Assembly: GCF_013377015.1 (NCBI RefSeq)
Contig: NZ_JACABA010000001.1
Coordinates: forward strand, 81,544 to 145,543
Source of the DNA: Rhodopseudomonas sp.
Lineage (GTDB): Bacteria; Pseudomonadota; Alphaproteobacteria; Rhizobiales; Xanthobacteraceae
Length of the DNA stretch: 64,000 nucleotides
Reading direction: 5' to 3'
The position numbers and the translations under genes were made by a program. A model generated the notes under the pieces. That model did not search any database. It was given only the letters and a program-made list of their open reading frames with translations, and had not been told where the DNA came from. Shown one piece after another: positions 7,977 through 16,648 of this stretch (its first letter is position 1; each line of letters starts with the position of its first letter).

Positions 7977-10900
7977 CTACCCGCCGGCCCAGACATCCAG
8001 CACGTAGCGATTATGCGTGCCGAGCTCGTCGATCCATTTCGCCGCTGCGGCTTCGTCGCCCGCGCTGCGCTCGCGATAGATCGCCGTCAACGCGGCCTTG
8101 ACGTCGGGCTCCATCTTGCCGCCGTCGCCGCAGACATAGATGATCGCGCCCTGCTCGATCAGGCTCCAGATCTTGTCCTTCTGCTGCGCGATGAGATGCT
8201 GTACATAGGTCTTCGGCCCGTCGCTCCGGGAAAACGCGGTGTGCAGTTCGGTGACGCCGTCGGCTGCGAACGCCTTCAACTCGTCGGCATAGAGATAGTC
8301 CTGCTCCGGATGGCGACAGCCGAAGAACAGCATCGAGGGGCCGAGCACAGCACCCTTCGCCTTGCGCGCCGCGCGCTCCTGCAGAAAGCCGCGGAATGGC
8401 GCCAGCCCGGTGCCGGGGCCGATCATGATCAGCGGCACGCTGTCGTCGTCGGGCAGCCGGAACCCAGCCTTGGTCTCGCGCGCCGTGGCATGGATGGTGT
8501 CGCCGACGCGGCGGCTGGCCAGATAGTTGGAACAAACTCCACGATAGCGGCCGCGGCCGGACAGCGCCGGCCCCTCGACCACGGCCACCGTCACGCTGCA
8601 GCGCGACGGATCGAGCGCCGGGGACGATGAGATCGAATAATAGCGCGGCGCCAGCGGCGACAGCATTTCGAGATAATTCTGCAGCGGCAATTCGCAGGCC
8701 GGGTATTCCTCCAGCAGATCATACACCGACTTGCGCTTGCCCAGCACCTCGGCGCGGTAGCGCTCGGAGGACGACGCATCGTCGCCGACCCATGACAGCA
8801 GCTTGGGTTTGGTCTGCGGACAGCGGGTGTGCTCCGCCATCGCGGCGATCTGCTTGCGGGTGGCGATCTGTTGCAACTCGACGAACTCGGTCAGCAATCG
8901 CCCAACCGAGATCGCCTCGCCGGTCGGCAACTGCGCGCGGCGGCCTTCGGCGACCCGCAGCCGGATCTGGTCGGTCGGCGAAAACCCGAAACGGCGCGCG
9001 ACCGCGTCGACCAGCGCCGGATCGTTGCGCGGCATCACGCTGAGATGATCGCCGACGCGATAGCTGACATGTTCCGGCAGCGCGATCTCAATGTGGCGGG
9101 TGGAGCGTTCCGAACCCTTTTGCAACTCGCTGTTGGCTACGAGCTTCATCGGCAATGCACCGCCGGTCATCACAATCGAATTGACGCTCGACTGCGCCAC
9201 AGGCTCGATCCGGTACAGCGGCTCGTCGTCCGGGCCGCGGTCGAACTGGGCGTCGATGCCGAACTCCTGCACCGCCAGCGGACGCAACTTCACAAACCAT
9301 GACTCAAACTGGCCTTCGAGATCATCGCGGGCGTCACCCTCGCCGCGGACATAGGCGTTGCGACCGCCATGGGCCTTGAGCTGGTCGTCGATGTAGCGCG
9401 GCACAGACTGATAGGTCGCGGTCCAGTCGCTGTTGCCGCAGCCAAACACCGCGTAGCGCAGCTTGGTAAACGCGTCCTTCGGCAGGTCGCTGCCCAGCCA
9501 TTTGACGAATTGGGTGGCGTTGTCCGGCGGCGCGCCGTTGTAGGAGGCGCAGAAGATCAGCACGCCGCCCTCTTGCGGCAGCTTGCCGACATAGTCGTCG
9601 AGCGGACCGAGCCGGGTCGCGAAGCCGTTGACCTCGGCGAGATCGGCCACCCGCGTCGCGAGTTCCTCGGCGGTGCCGAGATTGGAGCCGTACAGCACCA
9701 GCAGCGGCGTGTTGTGGCCTGGCCGTGCCCGCGGCACCGCGACCGGCTCGGCAGACGCCGCCGCCGCACGCGCCGCGACCTGGCCGACGCTGCTGCGATC
9801 CTTGTCGCTCCGCGGCCGCACCTTGATCTTGAAGCCGTCCGGTTTGATCGTCAGCGTCTCCTTCAGCACCATCTGGTAGCGGGTGTGATCGATCAGCTTG
9901 AAGCGCTGCAGGATCATGCCGAGCGCCAACGCGGCCTCATGCATCGCAAAGCCGCGGCCGATGCAGGCGCGCTGGCCGTTGCCGAACGGCTTCCAGGCAT
10001 TAGCCGGCCGTTTCGATTCGGCCTCACGAGAGAAGTTTTCCGGGTTGAAAGCGTCCGGATTCGGTCCCCATATCTTCGGATCGCGGTGCAGCGCCAGCAC
10101 CAGCACAGTGACGAAGGTACCCTTGCGCAGCTTGTATTGCCCGCCAATGGTCTCGTCCTTGATCGGCGCGATGCCGTAGGCCGGCGCCGGCGGCCACAGC
10201 CGCAGCGTCTCTTTCAGGATCTGGGTGATGTAGGTGAGCTGGGTGACCTGCTGATAGGTTGGGCGCACATCGGTGTCGGCGCCGAGCACGCGATCGACCT
10301 CCTCATAGGCCCTCTTCAGCACCTCGGGATGCTTCATCAGCGCGTAGATCGCGCAGGATAGAAGCCCGCTGGTGGTCTCATGGCCGGCGATCAAGAAGGT
10401 GTTGATCTGGTAGCGGATGTTGACGTCGTCCAGCTGCTCGCCGGTGGCGCGGTCGACCCCGCTCAGCATCGCGTTGAGCATGTCCTTCTTGCCCTCGGCG
10501 GCCTCCGCGGCCTTGCGGCGTTCGGCGATGATCTCGTCGACCATCGAATTCATGAAGGCGACGTCCTCAGCCAGCGTCTGCCGCCGCTTCTTCATCCAGA
10601 AATTTTCCAGCGGCAGCCCGCGGGTCATCATGATGGTCTCGAGCGAGCGCACCAGCGACTCTACGAACGGATGGTAGTCGCGGCGATAGAACGAGTTGAA
10701 GCGATAGTCGAAGCCGCACAGGCCGATGGTATCGAGCGTCAGCGCGGTCATGTCGTGGACAACGTCGATCTCGTCGTCGCCGTTGAGGCGTTCCCATTTC
10801 TTCACCAGCTGATCGGCGATATCGACCATGCTCGGATGGTACGACTGCATCGCGCGGTTGCCGAACGGGGTCAGCAGGATGTTGTGCGCCTTGCTCCAGT

Positions 10901-11198
10901 TCGGCTCTTTGGTGTCGGCGGTGAACAACCCGTCGCCGCCGACCGAGCGCACCCGCCGTAGCGCGCCCCGCACCGCCTTGTCGAAGCGCTTCTCGTCGGA
11001 GAGTTCGTTGACCAGATCGTAGCCCGAGACGATCACCAGCGGCGCGCCCATCATGTCGAGCCAGAAGATCGGCCCGAGCTCCTTGGTCAGCCGCGCCAGA
11101 TGCTGCACCGGCGCGGTCGGGTCCAGCGACAGCATGTTGCCGACCACCGGCTTCTTCGGCGGATGCGGGATCGGATCGAGCTTGTTGGTCGATGGCAT
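7977..11198 (-). CDS. Self-sufficient cytochrome P450:NADPH-P450 reductase fusion (CYP102/CYP505 type)
   Basis: A 1073-residue single-chain monooxygenase of the P450-BM3 type. The P450 domain spans about residues 1-460: I-helix AGHETTSG (271-278), ExxR in KETLRLW (Glu330, Arg333), and heme loop FGNGQRACIGRG with ligand Cys412. A linker leads to an FMN domain starting at LVLYGSNLGTAEELA (about 500), then an FAD/NADPH reductase with RYYSISSSP and GPGTGLAPFRGFLQER. The C-terminus RYVLDVWAG is characteristic. Family members hydroxylate or epoxidise fatty acids with NADPH, without separate redox partners. It lies downstream of an epoxide hydrolase on the same strand, which suggests linked metabolism of epoxidised lipids. 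Confidence 0.95.
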   Translation of the reverse strand: MPSTNKLDPIPHPPKKPVVGNMLSLDPTAPVQHLARLTKELGPIFWLDMMGAPLVIVSGYDLVNELSDEKRFDKAVRGALRRVRSVGGDGLFTADTKEPNWSKAHNILLTPFGNRAMQSYHPSMVDIADQLVKKWERLNGDDEIDVVHDMTALTLDTIGLCGFDYRFNSFYRRDYHPFVESLVRSLETIMMTRGLPLENFWMKKRRQTLAEDVAFMNSMVDEIIAERRKAAEAAEGKKDMLNAMLSGVDRATGEQLDDVNIRYQINTFLIAGHETTSGLLSCAIYALMKHPEVLKRAYEEVDRVLGADTDVRPTYQQVTQLTYITQILKETLRLWPPAPAYGIAPIKDETIGGQYKLRKGTFVTVLVLALHRDPKIWGPNPDAFNPENFSREAESKRPANAWKPFGNGQRACIGRGFAMHEAALALGMILQRFKLIDHTRYQMVLKETLTIKPDGFKIKVRPRSDKDRSSVGQVAARAAAASAEPVAVPRARPGHNTPLLVLYGSNLGTAEELATRVADLAEVNGFATRLGPLDDYVGKLPQEGGVLIFCASYNGAPPDNATQFVKWLGSDLPKDAFTKLRYAVFGCGNSDWTATYQSVPRYIDDQLKAHGGRNAYVRGEGDARDDLEGQFESWFVKLRPLAVQEFGIDAQFDRGPDDEPLYRIEPVAQSSVNSIVMTGGALPMKLVANSELQKGSERSTRHIEIALPEHVSYRVGDHLSVMPRNDPALVDAVARRFGFSPTDQIRLRVAEGRRAQLPTGEAISVGRLLTEFVELQQIATRKQIAAMAEHTRCPQTKPKLLSWVGDDASSSERYRAEVLGKRKSVYDLLEEYPACELPLQNYLEMLSPLAPRYYSISSSPALDPSRCSVTVAVVEGPALSGRGRYRGVCSNYLASRRVGDTIHATARETKAGFRLPDDDSVPLIMIGPGTGLAPFRGFLQERAARKAKGAVLGPSMLFFGCRHPEQDYLYADELKAFAADGVTELHTAFSRSDGPKTYVQHLIAQQKDKIWSLIEQGAIIYVCGDGGKMEPDVKAALTAIYRERSAGDEAAAAKWIDELGTHNRYVLDVWAGG

Positions 11199-11235
11199 CG
11201 CGAAACTTTCTCCTGCTGGCTTGCCGCTGATGCTG

Positions 11236-11283
11236 CCTCATCCTGAGGAGCGCGCCCCTTGGGCGCGCGTCTCGAAGGATGGG
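11236..11283. repeat. CCTCATCCTGAGGAG-type intergenic palindrome, copy 2
   Basis: The sequence matches the copy at 3746-3791 (CCTCATCCTGAGGAGCGCGC, then GCGCGTCTCGAAGGATG). It lies between the epoxide hydrolase and P450 genes, so it may form a hairpin within their transcript. Confidence 0.75.
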
Positions 11284-11297
11284 CCGCGATTGACAGT

Positions 11298-12290
11298 CTA
11301 ACCGAACCTCCGTCTTCGCCATTCGATCAGCTTGGCGCTGACCTCCTCCGGCTTCTCCTGCTGGGTCCAGTGGCCGCTGTCGCGCACCAGATATTTCTCC
11401 AGGTCCGGCACGATCTTCTCCATCCCGTCGGCGGCCGACGGCGGCAGCACTGCGTCGTTCTCCGCCATAATCATCAGCGACGGCACCCGCACGGTATGGT
11501 CGAGCCCGGCCGAGCGCTCCCAGTTGCGCGTCATGTTGCGATACCAGTTGATGCCGCCGGTGAAGCCGGTTTTCGTGAACGTATCGACGAACACCTGCTT
11601 CTCCTCGGCCGACAGGATCGGCGCGCGCGGATCAAACTTGGCGTCATAGGCTGCGACCATCTGCGGAAACGCCAGATTGGTCTTCGGCGCGGCGCCGACG
11701 CCCGCGGTCGGGGCTTCGGCTGGCGCCGTCGCCTTTTGCGGAACCGGCTTCTTCATGAAGGCGTCGAACAACTGCTCGACCCGACCGCCGAAGATCCGGT
11801 CCGGCTCCTGCGATTCATTGAACTGCACGATATACATCTTGTCGCCGAACCGCTTGCGGAACAACTCGATCGGATCGGCCGGGGCGCGATCGGTGTGCGG
11901 CGTGTTGATGCCGACCACGCCGGCGACGCGGGCAGGATGCCGCAGCGGCATCTGCCAGACCACGAAGCCGCCCCAGTCGTGGCCGACGAAGATCGCCTTG
12001 TCGATCTTGAGATGATCGAGCAGCCCGACCAGGTCGCCGGTGAGGTGTTCGAGGTCGTAGTCCTCGACCGCCTCGGGCCTGCTGGTCGCACCGTAGCCGC
12101 GCTGGTCCGGCGCGATCACCCGGATGCCGGCCTCGGCCAGCGCCTTGATCTGGTGCCGCCACGAAAACGCGATCTCCGGCCAGCCGTGGCACAGCACCAG
12201 CGGCGGCGCATCGGTCTTCGGGCCGGCGTCGTAATAGCCCATCCGGATGCCGTTGACGTCGGCGAATTGCAGCGGCGGCATTTCAAGCAT
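11298..12290 (-). CDS. Soluble epoxide hydrolase (alpha/beta fold)
   Basis: A 330-residue enzyme with the epoxide-hydrolase signature. HGWPE (35-39) forms the oxyanion site, and VGHDWGGFVVWQ places Asp105 as the nucleophile, in place of the serine of esterases. PDQRGYGATSRP is the typical N-terminal loop, and SGHWTQQEKPEE carries the catalytic His. There is no signal peptide. It should open epoxides to vicinal diols by an ester intermediate (EC 3.3.2.10 type). It is followed by the P450-reductase fusion, which could supply the epoxide. A haloalkane dehalogenase is less likely given HGWPE and overall length. Confidence 0.88.
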   Translation of the reverse strand: MLEMPPLQFADVNGIRMGYYDAGPKTDAPPLVLCHGWPEIAFSWRHQIKALAEAGIRVIAPDQRGYGATSRPEAVEDYDLEHLTGDLVGLLDHLKIDKAIFVGHDWGGFVVWQMPLRHPARVAGVVGINTPHTDRAPADPIELFRKRFGDKMYIVQFNESQEPDRIFGGRVEQLFDAFMKKPVPQKATAPAEAPTAGVGAAPKTNLAFPQMVAAYDAKFDPRAPILSAEEKQVFVDTFTKTGFTGGINWYRNMTRNWERSAGLDHTVRVPSLMIMAENDAVLPPSAADGMEKIVPDLEKYLVRDSGHWTQQEKPEEVSAKLIEWRRRRFG

Positions 12291-12336
12291 ATGGAGTTCC
12301 GTATCTAATCGTTGTTCGGTTTATTGATTCCATGTT

Positions 12337-12387
12337 CGTCATTCCGGGTTCGCTCGCAGCTAACGCTGCGCGCGCCCCGGAATGACG
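12337..12387. repeat. CATTCCGGG-type intergenic palindrome, copy 1
   Basis: A 51-base inverted repeat beginning CGTCATTCCGGG and ending CCCCGGAATGACG, with a GCTCGCAGC...GCTGCGCGCG inner part. Relatives lie at 18252, 52944 and 60960. Confidence 0.8.
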
Positions 12388-12422
12388 GCTCATTTCGACA
12401 AGCATCCGTTCGCCTCGAAACA

Positions 12423-13973
12423 TCAGCTCGCCACGCTTTGCGCCGCCGGCGGCGCGGCGTAGGCGGCCTGCAGCACGGCCAGTTCCTCGGGCAGCGTGTC
12501 GGCCATCCGCTGCACATGCGGAATGATGTTGGCGCCGGAGATGAAGCCGAAATCAAGCTGGTCGCGATAGCTCTGCACCGTGATGTTGAGCGCCAGACCG
12601 TGGGTCGAGATCGACACCGGGAAGATGTGCAGCAATTCGGCGCCGGCCGCATACAGCGTCTGCCGCGGCCCCGGCACGTTGGACACAGTGATGTTGGCGG
12701 CCGGCGGCAGCACGTCGGACAGGTTGGAGCGGCTGTAGAGCAGCGCCAGGATCTGCACCATGATCGGCGCGCCCAGCATCGAGACGTTGGAGATCTGCGG
12801 CATCAGTGCCCGCAGCGGATGCGACATTTCCTTCGACTTGGTCGATTGCGCGATGATGGTCTCCAGTCGTTCCTTCGGATCAGCGATATGGGTGGCGATC
12901 GAACAGATCATGCCGAACACCTGGTTGTTGGCGTCGGTGTTGCCCTCCTCGCGCAGCGAGATCGGCACCGCCGCTGTCATCGCCTTGGCCGGCAGTGCAT
13001 TGTGTTCCAGCAGATAGCGCCGCACCACGCCGCTGGACAGCGCCAGCACCACGTCATTGAGCTTGCCGCCGGATTGTTTCGCCAGCGCCTTGGCCTCCGA
13101 CAGCGACACCGAGACGCCGGCGAAACTGCGTTCCGAGGAGATCGACTTGTTGAGGATGGTCGGCGGCGATGCCATCGCGGCGATCTGGTCGCGCGATTTC
13201 GGGTCGGTGATCTTGCCAACCACGTCCGATACGCTTTTCAGCATGGTCGGCAGCGCGCCCGCGAATTTCACCGCGGCCTCGATCTGGTACATCGCATTGT
13301 CGAACAGGATCGAGCCGAGGTCGCTCTTGCCGGAGCGCGGCAGGTCGATGCTCTTGGCGTTGGACGCCGCGTCCCACGGCTTGCTCCACAGCGCCTGGTA
13401 AGAATCGATGAAATTGGCGGCGATGTCGCGCGGCTCCGGACCGGTCTTGGTGCGCGCCGCCGGCGGCGGCACCTCGCGCGGCACTGGCGTCACGTCGTAG
13501 ATCATGCTGGTCAGCGCCGCGCCGGCGCCGCCGTCGATACAGGCATGGTGCATCTTGGAATACAGCCCGATCTCGTTGTCCTGCATACCTTCGAACACAT
13601 AGAACTCCCACAGCGGCCGGGCGCGGTTCAGCAGCTTGGCATGCATCCAGCCGACGATCCGTTCCAGCGTGGCGCGGTCGTGCGGCGCCGGCAGGCTAGA
13701 GCGGAAGATGTGGCGGTCGATATCGAACTGATCGTCCTCGACCCAGCTCGGATGGTCGATGTCGAGCGGGGCCTTTTCCAGCCGCGCTTTCAGGATCGGC
13801 GCCAAATGCAGCCGCGAGGCGATCATCGCCTTGAAGTCCTCGAAGAAGTCGCCCGTATAGCCATCCGGCAGCCGGAAGATCGCCATGCTGCCGACATGCA
13901 TCGGCATTTCCGGCGTCTCAAGGTACAGAAACGACGCGTCCATCGAGGACAGCTTCTTGCCCGCGTCAGCCAT
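12423..13973 (-). CDS. Wax ester synthase / acyl-CoA:diacylglycerol acyltransferase (WS/DGAT)
   Basis: A 516-residue protein with the WS/DGAT active-site motif HHxxxDG, seen as MHHACIDGGAG (His142, His143, Asp147). The N-terminal LSSMDASFLYLETPEMPMHVG is the usual family opening, and the C-terminal half has the SNVPGPRQTLYAAGAEL block. The enzyme joins acyl-CoA to a fatty alcohol or diacylglycerol, making wax esters or triacylglycerols. The ribosome site GGGAGGG lies five bases before the ATG. It is the third gene of a likely DUF6489-hydrolase-WS/DGAT operon. With PHA genes nearby, the region holds two carbon-storage systems. Confidence 0.93.
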   Translation of the reverse strand: MADAGKKLSSMDASFLYLETPEMPMHVGSMAIFRLPDGYTGDFFEDFKAMIASRLHLAPILKARLEKAPLDIDHPSWVEDDQFDIDRHIFRSSLPAPHDRATLERIVGWMHAKLLNRARPLWEFYVFEGMQDNEIGLYSKMHHACIDGGAGAALTSMIYDVTPVPREVPPPAARTKTGPEPRDIAANFIDSYQALWSKPWDAASNAKSIDLPRSGKSDLGSILFDNAMYQIEAAVKFAGALPTMLKSVSDVVGKITDPKSRDQIAAMASPPTILNKSISSERSFAGVSVSLSEAKALAKQSGGKLNDVVLALSSGVVRRYLLEHNALPAKAMTAAVPISLREEGNTDANNQVFGMICSIATHIADPKERLETIIAQSTKSKEMSHPLRALMPQISNVSMLGAPIMVQILALLYSRSNLSDVLPPAANITVSNVPGPRQTLYAAGAELLHIFPVSISTHGLALNITVQSYRDQLDFGFISGANIIPHVQRMADTLPEELAVLQAAYAAPPAAQSVAS

Positions 13974-14034
13974 GGATCCCTCCCAAGATCATTTCGACGA
14001 GGCGCCTTGGCGGCGCTCTGGACGTCAGCAGCTA

Positions 14035-14829
14035 TCAGTCTGCAATTACCGGCGGGGCATATGCAATGGCAAACGGCCCGGATCGATCAAATTGCCGGAA
14101 CTGGCCTTCAGGCTGCGCCAGCCGGTCGGCCACCGCCCATAGCACCGCGGGGTTGACGCCAAGGCCAACATGGCTGGCGAGATGGACCTCGATGTTCTCG
14201 GCGGTCGGCGACGGCCGCAGCAGGCAGGTGCGCCAGTTGACGATGCCGTCGGTCCTGGAAAAGATCGACGTGGTCGGCACCGGCAGGTCGCCGGACAGTG
14301 CCTGGAGGTCCTCGAGCTTGACGTCCCTCAGCTGCTCGCCCGACAGCACTTCGTAGATCTTCCTGGCGTTGGTGGCGGTGATGTCGCCGGCGAACGGACT
14401 GCCCATGGTGATCACTGATCGCACCATGTCGGGCATATGCAGCGCCAGATCGCGGGCATAGATGCCGCCGAGGCTCCAGCCGATCAGGCTGACCTTGCTG
14501 CCGGTCGCGCCGTGGATACCGGTCAGCCGCTCCCGCAGCTGCGCGCGCATCCGGTAGACGCCGCCGGTATTGCGTCCGAGTTCCCAGGCATTGGCCTGAT
14601 AGCCGAGGTGTTTCAGATAGCGCCGCAGTAGCAACGTCGACAGGTCGCTCGCCAGCAGCCCCGGCAGCACCAGCACCGGATGGCCGTCGCCTTTCGGCGC
14701 CTGCATCAGCACCGGTGACAGCAACACGCTGGCGTTCAGTTCGAACAGGCTGCGCGCTTCCGCCAGCAACAGGCCGAGGCTCGGCGGCCGCAGCCGGCCC
14801 GCGGCGGGCGCGCTAGGATCGTCCGACAT
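14035..14829 (-). CDS. Alpha/beta-fold hydrolase, paralogue of 1468-2238
   Basis: A 264-residue protein with KGDGHPVLVLPGLLASDL (about residues 46-63), nucleophile elbow LIGWSLGGIYARDLA (Ser119), VRSVITMGSPFAGDI, and HVGLGVNPAV carrying a probable catalytic His. It shares long blocks with the hydrolase at 1468-2238, so the two are duplicates that diverged. It is flanked by a DUF6489 gene (22 bases upstream) and the WS/DGAT gene (61 bases downstream) on the same strand. An ester or lipid hydrolase acting with the acyltransferase is the natural reading. The substrate is unproven. Confidence 0.78.
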   Translation of the reverse strand: MSDDPSAPAAGRLRPPSLGLLLAEARSLFELNASVLLSPVLMQAPKGDGHPVLVLPGLLASDLSTLLLRRYLKHLGYQANAWELGRNTGGVYRMRAQLRERLTGIHGATGSKVSLIGWSLGGIYARDLALHMPDMVRSVITMGSPFAGDITATNARKIYEVLSGEQLRDVKLEDLQALSGDLPVPTTSIFSRTDGIVNWRTCLLRPSPTAENIEVHLASHVGLGVNPAVLWAVADRLAQPEGQFRQFDRSGPFAIAYAPPVIAD

Positions 14830-14850
14830 CGTCGCCCGCGATCGACACGA

Positions 14851-15108
14851 TTATTTCTTGTCCTTGCTGGTCAGCGCGCCGCCCAGTCCCGTCATGCTGA
14901 CGAACATGTCCTGAAACCGCTCGGCGAGCTTTGGGTCGAAGGTGAACCAGCTCTGCATCAGCGCTTCGGGCGAGACCTTCTCGATGTTCGCCATCATCTG
15001 CTGCTGCATCTTGTCCATCACCGCGGTCTGCATCGGCTGCACATCCGGAAGTCCGAAGAATTGCCGCGCCTCTTGCGGGGTGCAATCGATCTCGACGTTA
15101 ACTTTCAT
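14851..15108 (-). CDS. DUF6489-family small protein
   Basis: An 85-residue protein beginning MKVNVEIDCTPQEARQFFGLPDVQP and ending in a Met/Gln-rich helix and a lysine tail. I recognise the DUF6489 family (conserved TP.EAR.F.GLPDV opening), which has no known function. AGGAGC lies seven bases before the ATG. It heads the likely operon with the hydrolase and WS/DGAT genes. The Met-rich amphipathic helices could bind a lipid surface or granule, but that is a guess. Confidence 0.7.
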   Translation of the reverse strand: MKVNVEIDCTPQEARQFFGLPDVQPMQTAVMDKMQQQMMANIEKVSPEALMQSWFTFDPKLAERFQDMFVSMTGLGGALTSKDKK

Positions 15109-15226
15109 ATCTGCTCCTGAATCACGTCTCAGCGACGCTCATTGGAGCATCCTGAACACAACCGCCAGTATCACCGCGACCGCCGTTACGATGCAAGCGA
15201 TCTGACGCGGCGACCCCCGGCCCGGT

Positions 15227-16480
15227 TCAGCCGAACCGCTCGACCGTGAACGGTCGCAGGTCAGCGAACGGCTGCTCGCCGGTCATCGCCTCCGCCAGCA
15301 GCCGGCCGGTGGCCGGCCCCAGCGTCAGGCCGTGATGCTGGTGGCCAAAATCGAACCACAGGCCGGGGTGGCGGGGCGCCTGGCCGATCACCGGGAGCAT
15401 GTCCGGCAGGCACGGCCGCGCGCCCATCCAGGGCTTGGCATCGACGGCGTCGCCGAGAGGAAACAGCGCCCGCGCCTGCGGCAACGCGCGTTCGAGCTGC
15501 ACCGGTGTCGGAGGTGCGTCGCGACGGGCGAACTCCGCGCCTGTGGTCAGCCGGATACCGCGATTCATCGGCGCCAACAGGTAGCCGCGATCGGCGTCGA
15601 GTACCGGATGGTTGAGCACGGCGTTGCAACGCGCCGCCAGATGCAGGTGATAGCCGCGCTTGACGCCGAGCGGGATTTTGTAGCCGAGCGGCCGGAACAC
15701 CAGGTCCGACCACGGCCCCAGCGCCACCACGACTTCACGGGCGACGATCGCGCTATCCGCCGCAACGATCCGCCAGCCGGCGCCGTCCTGCTGCAGCGAC
15801 CGGGCGTCGCCAACGAGAAACCGCCCGCCTTTGCGGACGAACAGCGCCGCATAGGCCTTCACCAACGCGCCGGGATCCGGGATGAAGCCGGGCGCCGGCC
15901 AGTGGATCGCGCCGGCAAATTCGCCCGACAGATGCGGTTCGCGCGCGGCGATCGCGGCGCCATCGAGAATGTCCGCTGCGACGCCGAAACGTCTGGCGAA
16001 CGCCAGCTCGGCGATGTTCTTCTCCATGCTCGCCTCGGCGCGGAACAGCTTGATCCAGCCGGTCCGCCGCAGCAGGTCCGGAACGTCGGCTTCCGCGATC
16101 AGTGCCTCGTGCTCGAGCAGGCTGCGCTGGATCAGCGGCAGCGCCGCCATCGCGCTGCGCAGCGCGCGTTCCGGCGAGGACGCCAGGAAATAGCGCGCCA
16201 GCCAGGGCAGAAACTCCGGCAGGCCGGACAGGTGATAATGCACGTCGGTCGAACGATTGAGCGCATAATGCAAAATGTGTTTGATATCGCGCGGGAACAT
16301 GTAGGGGAACACCGAGGCGCATTCGATCAGCCCGGCATTGCCATAGCTGGTCTCCTCACCGGCGAGATCGTGCTTGTCGATCAGCACTACGTCGCGGCCG
16401 CGCTGCTGCAGATGCAGCGCGGCGCAGACCCCAACAATGCCCGCACCGAGCACCGCAACATCGGCTCTAACTTGGCTCAT
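15227..16480 (-). CDS. FAD-dependent D-amino-acid dehydrogenase-like oxidoreductase
   Basis: A 417-residue flavoprotein of the DadA/DAO family. The start at 16480 is chosen because the Rossmann motif VLGAGIVGVCAALHLQQRG then begins near residue 10; the longer frame adds an unconserved leader. Other blocks are GEETSYGNAGLIE (FAD contact), GYKIPLGVKRGYH, and the C-terminal WFDFGHQHHGLTLGPATG. DadA enzymes oxidise D-amino acids to 2-oxo acids, passing electrons to the respiratory chain. It diverges from a peptide-type ABC transporter whose ligand could be a D-amino-acid-containing peptide. Glycine or sarcosine oxidase-like activity is an alternative. Confidence 0.83.
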   Translation of the reverse strand: MSQVRADVAVLGAGIVGVCAALHLQQRGRDVVLIDKHDLAGEETSYGNAGLIECASVFPYMFPRDIKHILHYALNRSTDVHYHLSGLPEFLPWLARYFLASSPERALRSAMAALPLIQRSLLEHEALIAEADVPDLLRRTGWIKLFRAEASMEKNIAELAFARRFGVAADILDGAAIAAREPHLSGEFAGAIHWPAPGFIPDPGALVKAYAALFVRKGGRFLVGDARSLQQDGAGWRIVAADSAIVAREVVVALGPWSDLVFRPLGYKIPLGVKRGYHLHLAARCNAVLNHPVLDADRGYLLAPMNRGIRLTTGAEFARRDAPPTPVQLERALPQARALFPLGDAVDAKPWMGARPCLPDMLPVIGQAPRHPGLWFDFGHQHHGLTLGPATGRLLAEAMTGEQPFADLRPFTVERFG

Positions 16481-16648
16481 GGGTCTTAGATAGGGCCTGA
16501 GCTGGCGTCGCGCAAACCGACCTGTCGCGGCACACACCTCGACGTCGAGCAAATTTCCTTGCGCGGCTGTTAAACTCCGTCAACAATGCTCTCAGGCTCG
16601 CGACTTCAACACCTGCCAAAACACTTGCCAAGCGGAGAACGGGACCCG

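Noticed and set aside
15139..15226. A short minus-strand frame ending in a single hydrophobic helix (VTAVAVILAVVFRMLQ)
   Set aside because: The helix is tempting as a small membrane peptide, but no ATG or GTG with a ribosome site precedes it in frame, and it would start inside the oxidoreductase gene.
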